Of a stretch of DNA of 17,233 nt, positions 13,839 to 17,233 are shown piece after piece. The position numbers and the translations under genes were made by a program. Each line of letters begins with the position of its first letter. Position 1 is the first letter of the stretch. The stretch lies in contig JASJHI010000472.1 of NCBI GenBank assembly GCA_033791105.1, positions 1-17,233 of the forward strand, in the 5' to 3' direction. The stretch is from JASJHI01 sp033791105 (lineage in GTDB: Bacteria; Actinomycetota; Acidimicrobiia; Acidimicrobiales; Ilumatobacteraceae). The notes beneath the pieces are model-generated. The model was given only the letters and a program-made list of their open reading frames with translations. It searched no databases and was not told where the DNA came from.

Positions 13839-13844
13839 TACCCT
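13839..13844 (+). promoter_or_regulatory. Possible -10 box of the small hypothetical gene
   Basis: TACCCT ends 8 nt before the ATG at 13853. A 7-bp hairpin, GCCGGTC (13812-13818) with GACCGGC (13827-13833), lies just upstream and could end alaX transcription. Both calls are weak. Confidence 0.3.
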
Positions 13845-13852
13845 CCCGCGGC

Positions 13853-14251
13853 ATGCAAATCGTGTCAGCGCTGTTCGTGGAGAACTTCGAGATGCGCGAG
13901 GCGCCGGGTCCGTCGACGCGCATCGATATGACCGGGGTGATGTTCTCACAAGCGGCGCCGTCGCCCGCGCCGATCACACTCACTCCGCACCTGGTCGCGC
14001 TCATCTTCTGCCCAGAGGGTGCACCGGGCAACGGAGTATTCGAGGTGATCTTCCGGCGCGGTGTCGACGAGGACAGCGAGCAGGTGGCGCGCAACGTCAG
14101 CCCGTTCACGGTCGAGCCGGGCAAGTTCACGTACCGCCTCGTGCGCGGCGAACTCGAGTTCCCCGACTACGGCCAGATCTTCGCCCACTGCCGCGTCGAC
14201 CACGAGCCGTGGCACATCGTCCCCTTCGCACTGCTCCCGCCGGCCCCCTGA
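13853..14251 (+). CDS. Small hypothetical protein (possible DUF6941-like)
   Basis: The 132-residue soluble protein starts MQIVSALFVENFEMREA and seems to be mostly beta strands (for example HLVALIFCP, FEVIFRRG, FTYRLVRGELEFPDYGQIF). The opening and the overall sandwich-like pattern remind me of the DUF6941 family of unknown function, but this is from memory and tentative. No catalytic motif, signal peptide or membrane span is visible. The frame stays open upstream to 13805, but the ATG at 13853 gives the natural start and has a TANNNT box 8 nt before it. It lies between alaX and transketolase with no obvious link to either. Confidence 0.7.
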   Translation: MQIVSALFVENFEMREAPGPSTRIDMTGVMFSQAAPSPAPITLTPHLVALIFCPEGAPGNGVFEVIFRRGVDEDSEQVARNVSPFTVEPGKFTYRLVRGELEFPDYGQIFAHCRVDHEPWHIVPFALLPPAP

Positions 14252-14295
14252 GCGATCCCTTCTCGTGAGGAGCCCGCTCGGGAGGAGCGTAAGCC

Positions 14296-14317
14296 GCTCC
14301 GGAGTCTGAGCCGGAGC
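14296..14317. terminator. Hairpin before transketolase
   Basis: GCTCCGG (14296-14302) pairs perfectly with CCGGAGC (14311-14317) around an 8-nt loop, 45 nt after the stop of the hypothetical gene and 26 nt before the transketolase GTG. No T-run follows, so terminator function is only likely by position. Confidence 0.35.
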
Positions 14318-14330
14318 CCGACCCGTCCAC

Positions 14331-14336
14331 TACTCT
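14331..14336 (+). promoter_or_regulatory. Leaderless-type -10 box of transketolase
   Basis: TACTCT ends 7 nt before the GTG at 14344, and there is no Shine-Dalgarno site. It supports the GTG as start and a promoter for the tkt-tal pair. Confidence 0.4.
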
Positions 14337-14343
14337 CGCCCAC

Positions 14344-15912
14344 GTGCCGTTGACCCCGGAACAGGACTCGCAGGCCGTCTCGCTCATCCGGGGGATGTCG
14401 ATGGACGGCCCCCTCGCCGCGAACAGCGGACACCAAGGCACCGGTATGGCCCTGGCGCCGCTCGCGCACGTGCTCTACAGCCGCGTGCTGAAGCACGATC
14501 CGAGCGATCCGTCGTGGCCCGACCGCGACCGGTTCGTCCTCTCCAACGGCCACGCATCGATCCTGCAGTACTCGGCGCTGTTCCTGTCGGGGTACGGGCT
14601 CGAAGTCGACGACCTGCGCCAGTTCCGGCAGTGGGACTCGGCCACACCGGGCCATCCGGAGGTCGGCCATACCGCGGGTGTGGAGGTCACGACCGGCCCG
14701 CTCGGCCAGGGCTTTGCCAACGCCGTTGGGATGGCGATCGCCGAGCGCAACCTACGCGCCCGTTTCGGTACCGCGGCGATGAATCACCACACGTTCGTCG
14801 TCGCCGGCGACGGTTGTCTCATGGAGGGCCTCAGTCACGAGGCCGCCTCCCTCGCCGGGCACCTCGGGCTCGGTCGGCTGATCTGCGTGTTCGACGACAA
14901 CAAGATCACGATCGACGGGCCGACCACCTTGTCGACGAGCGACGACGTGCCCGCCCGCTTCCGCTCCTACCAATGGGACGTCGTCGAGCTCGGCGACGTC
15001 GGCGACGATCTCGATGCGATCGAGGCCGCACTCGAGGCCGCCAAACTCACTGAACAGCCGACCCTGATCGTGCTGCGCACCCATATCGGCTATCCGTCAC
15101 CCGACCACGTCGACACGAACGCCGCGCATGGCAACCCATTCTCGGCCGACGACGTGAGCCGCACGAAGCAGGCGATGGGGATCCCGGACGAGTCGTTCTG
15201 GGCACCGGACGCGCTTGTCGCGTCCTACAGAGCACACGCCGCCGAGCGCGGCCGCATCGCACGCGACCGATGGACCGAGCAGAGTGCTGCGGTGACAGCC
15301 ACCCCCGAATGGCAGGCCGCCTGGTCGGCCACCGGCGTCGCGGGCTGGAACGACGACCTGCCGACCTATGACATCGGCGACAATCCGGCCACGCGCAAGG
15401 CGATCGAGACGGCGCTGGGCGCCACCGCGGCCTCGCTCCCTGGCCTGATGACCGGCTCGGCCGACCTCACGGGCAGCAACGGCACCGGCGTCGCCGCGTT
15501 CGACACTCATACGGCCGAGAATCCAGCCGGCCGCCAGTTCCACTTCGGAATCCGCGAGCACGCGATGGGCTCTGCCCTCGTCGGGATGGCCCTCCACGGC
15601 GGCACGATCCCGGTTGGCGGAACCTTCTTCGTCTTCGCCGACTACATGCGGCCACCGATCCGTCTCGCCGCACTCTCCGGCGCCAAGGCGTGCTTCGTGT
15701 TCAGCCATGATTCGGTCGGTGTCGGCGAGGACGGGCCAACGCACCAGCCGGTCGAGCAACTCGCCACGCTGCGGGCAATGCCCGGTCTCCACGTCATCAG
15801 GCCGGCGGACGGCAACGAAACGATCCGCGCCTGGGTCGATGCGGTCGAGACCGACGGCCCGACCGCGCTGATTCTCAGCCGTCAGAACATTACTGTCACC
15901 ACCGATGGATAA
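14344..15912 (+). CDS. tkt: Transketolase, N-terminal and pyrimidine-binding domains (interrupted by in-frame TAA)
   Basis: Transketolase moves two-carbon units between sugar phosphates in the pentose phosphate pathway, using thiamine diphosphate (TPP). The 522 residues hold the TPP pyrophosphate domain (GHTAGVEVTTGPLGQG at 108-123; GDG at 155-157 with N186 as the metal-binding motif) and the pyrimidine-binding domain (GIREHAM with catalytic Glu405; HDSVGVGEDGPTHQP at 455-469). A TAA at 15910-15912 ends the frame right after RQNITVTTDG, where normal enzymes continue into the C-terminal domain. That domain follows in the same frame (15913-16293), giving 649 residues if read through, a normal length. 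The catalytic residues all lie before the stop, so a shortened enzyme is conceivable, but a recent nonsense change or a sequence error fits equally well. Confidence 0.9.
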   Translation: MPLTPEQDSQAVSLIRGMSMDGPLAANSGHQGTGMALAPLAHVLYSRVLKHDPSDPSWPDRDRFVLSNGHASILQYSALFLSGYGLEVDDLRQFRQWDSATPGHPEVGHTAGVEVTTGPLGQGFANAVGMAIAERNLRARFGTAAMNHHTFVVAGDGCLMEGLSHEAASLAGHLGLGRLICVFDDNKITIDGPTTLSTSDDVPARFRSYQWDVVELGDVGDDLDAIEAALEAAKLTEQPTLIVLRTHIGYPSPDHVDTNAAHGNPFSADDVSRTKQAMGIPDESFWAPDALVASYRAHAAERGRIARDRWTEQSAAVTATPEWQAAWSATGVAGWNDDLPTYDIGDNPATRKAIETALGATAASLPGLMTGSADLTGSNGTGVAAFDTHTAENPAGRQFHFGIREHAMGSALVGMALHGGTIPVGGTFFVFADYMRPPIRLAALSGAKACFVFSHDSVGVGEDGPTHQPVEQLATLRAMPGLHVIRPADGNETIRAWVDAVETDGPTALILSRQNITVTTDG

Positions 15913-16293
15913 GCCATTAAGACCGGTGCCGGGGTCGTGGTCGACTCCCTCAACGAGCCGCGGGTCGTTCTGATCGGCACCGGGAGCGAAGTTGCCGTCT
16001 GCGTCGAAGCCGCCGAACGGCTCACCGCCTCCGGGATCGCTACCCGGGTCGTGAGCATGCCGAGCTGGGACCGTTTCGCAGCACAGCCGGCCGACTTCCG
16101 CCAGGATGTGCTCCCGCCCGGTGTCCCCGCGCTCTCGGTCGAGGCGGCGGTCACTTTCGGATGGGAGCGGTGGGCCGACGACAGCATCGGGATCGACCGA
16201 TTCGGCGCCAGCGCACCGGGCGCGCTCGTACTCGACAAGCTCGGAATCAACGTCGAACACGTTGTCGAACGAGCCGCGGCCCTGATCGACTGA
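15913..16293 (+). pseudogene. tkt: Transketolase C-terminal domain, separated by the stop codon
   Basis: This stretch continues the transketolase frame after the TAA. It reads AIKTGAGVVVDS, then VLIGTGSEVAVCVEAAERL, then SMPSWDRFAAQ and VEAAVTFGWERW, the standard transketolase C-terminal domain up to TGA at 16291-16293. It shows no second disabling change, so decay is recent or absent. A possible internal start is GTG at 15937 (118 residues), but no clear ribosome-binding site precedes it. If the TAA is an error, it joins with 14344-15912 as one gene. Confidence 0.8.
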
Positions 16294-16328
16294 CACGGCC
16301 GAGCGAACCGACCACCGAGGAGAACCCG

Positions 16329-17233
16329 ATGAGCGAGAACCGACTCCAGGCGCTCTACACAGAGCAGGGCCAGAGCCCCTGGCTCGACAATCTGAAACGC
16401 GGATACATCACGAGCGGCCAGCTCGTGGACGTCCGCGACTCGGGGGTTCGGGGCCTCACCTCCAACCCGTCGATCTTCCAGAAGGCGATCCAAGGGTCAT
16501 CCGACTACGACGAGCAGTTCTCGGCGATCGCTGCCGACGACGGTGCGATCATCGACGACTACTGGGCGCTGGTCGTGCGCGACATCGAGGGTGCATGCGA
16601 CGTGTTCGACAGCGTCTACGAGTCATCCGACGGCATCGACGGATACGTCAGCGTGGAGGTCGACCCAGGACTGGCCCACGAGGGCCCCGGCACCGAGACC
16701 GCCGCTCGGCAGCTCCATGAGCGCATCGCGCGGCGGAATCTGATGGTGAAGATTCCCGGTACGGCCGAAGGACTGGCACCGATCGAGCAGATGATCGCTG
16801 AGGGTCGCAACATCAATGTCACCTTGATCTTCAGCCTCGACCGCTATGCAGGCGTGATCGACGCCTACCTCACCGGTCTCGAACGTCTGGCGGCGGATCC
16901 AGAGGCGGACCTCTCCCGCGTCGCGAGCGTCGCGAGTTTCTTCATCAGTCGTGTCGACACCGAGGTCGACCGCCGACTCGAAGCAATCGGTAGTGATCAG
17001 GCGCTCGCGCTCCGCGGCGCGGCCGCGGTGGCGCAGGGCAAGCTGGCCTATCAGCTCTTCACCGCAGCGTTCAGCGGCCCGCGCTGGGATGCACTTGTCG
17101 CCCGCGGCGCCCGCGCACAGCGACCGTTGTGGGCATCGACATCGACCAAGAACCCGGCCTACCCGGACACGCTCTACGTGGACGAACTGATCGGACCACA
17201 CACGGTCAACACGCTTCCAGACGACACGCTCGC
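16329..17233 (+). CDS. tal: Transaldolase (5' part, runs off the right edge)
   Basis: Transaldolase moves three-carbon units between sedoheptulose 7-phosphate and glyceraldehyde 3-phosphate, next to transketolase in the pathway. The visible 301 residues include SGVRGLTSNPSIFQKAI (38-54), the Schiff-base lysine K141 in MVKIPGT, NVTLIFSLDRY (163-173) and the late motif QRPLWASTSTKNPAYPDT. The family's long actinobacterial form is about 360-370 residues, so some 60 are missing. GAGGAG at 16317-16322 lies 6 nt before the ATG. The gap to the transketolase stop is 35 nt, consistent with one operon. Confidence 0.95.
   Translation, partial: MSENRLQALYTEQGQSPWLDNLKRGYITSGQLVDVRDSGVRGLTSNPSIFQKAIQGSSDYDEQFSAIAADDGAIIDDYWALVVRDIEGACDVFDSVYESSDGIDGYVSVEVDPGLAHEGPGTETAARQLHERIARRNLMVKIPGTAEGLAPIEQMIAEGRNINVTLIFSLDRYAGVIDAYLTGLERLAADPEADLSRVASVASFFISRVDTEVDRRLEAIGSDQALALRGAAAVAQGKLAYQLFTAAFSGPRWDALVARGARAQRPLWASTSTKNPAYPDTLYVDELIGPHTVNTLPDDTL

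Noticed and set aside
12816..13949. A 377-codon minus-strand open frame opposite alaX
   Set aside because: It covers sodX, alaX and the small gene in antisense and has no recognisable domain.
15910..15912. Recoding of the transketolase stop as selenocysteine or pyrrolysine
   Set aside because: The codon is TAA, which is not used for either, and no special downstream hairpin was noticed.
15097..16296. A 399-codon minus-strand open frame across the transketolase, spanning the TAA
   Set aside because: It is the antisense shadow of the transketolase codons; the plus-strand protein is unmistakable on both sides of the stop.
1..17233. CRISPR arrays, tRNA or rRNA genes, insertion sequences
   Set aside because: No regularly spaced repeats, tRNA-like cloverleaf with T-loop sequence, rRNA signature or transposase was seen on reading both strands by eye.

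Overview
The window is a gene-dense, high-GC stretch of chromosome, most likely from an actinobacterium. The first clue is a proteasome-associated AAA ATPase (ARC/Mpa) close to a tRNA m1A58 methyltransferase (TrmI), a pairing familiar from actinobacterial proteasome loci. The others are a nickel superoxide dismutase with its maturation protease, GTG starts, and several genes with a TANNNT -10 box 6-8 nt before the start codon, a sign of leaderless mRNAs. The class Acidimicrobiia is my best guess, but that is inference. No tRNA, rRNA, CRISPR array, insertion sequence or prophage is visible, and no gap between genes exceeds about 300 bases.

Left part (1-2320): the 5' part of arc runs off the left edge on the minus strand. 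It is divergent from a small [3Fe-4S]-type ferredoxin. A strong inverted repeat separates the ferredoxin from a convergent M15-like peptidoglycan hydrolase that has a C-terminal peptidoglycan-binding domain and a good sigma70-type promoter.

Middle part (2390-11250, minus strand): a tight seven-gene run reads LON-domain protein, two-TM protein, one-TM protein, basic hypothetical protein, TtuB-like sulfur carrier, TtuA-like tRNA thiolase, TrmI. Most junctions overlap by 1-4 nt. In Thermus, TtuA/TtuB make the 2-thio group of s2T54 and TrmI makes m1A58 in the same T-loop, so this looks like a T-loop modification operon that also carries uncharacterised membrane genes. Upstream are two tandem D-Ala-D-Ala carboxypeptidases (PBP4/DacB type) and an ADP-forming acyl-CoA synthetase.

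Right-centre (11327-12967): a TetR regulator with a perfect 15-bp-arm palindrome before its start, a possible thioesterase remnant, and a divergent sodN/sodX pair. The SodN nickel hook reads HCDLYCG instead of HCDLPCG.

Right part (13008-17233, plus strand): an AlaX-type alanyl-tRNA editing protein, a small unknown protein, then transketolase and transaldolase (non-oxidative pentose phosphate pathway). The transketolase frame is interrupted by a TAA codon between its pyrimidine-binding and C-terminal domains. Transaldolase runs off the right edge.

The observations most worth following are the ttuB-ttuA-trmI operon, the tail after Gly-Gly on the TtuB-like protein, the altered Ni-SOD hook, the transketolase stop codon, and the SDD in place of SDN in one DacB copy.
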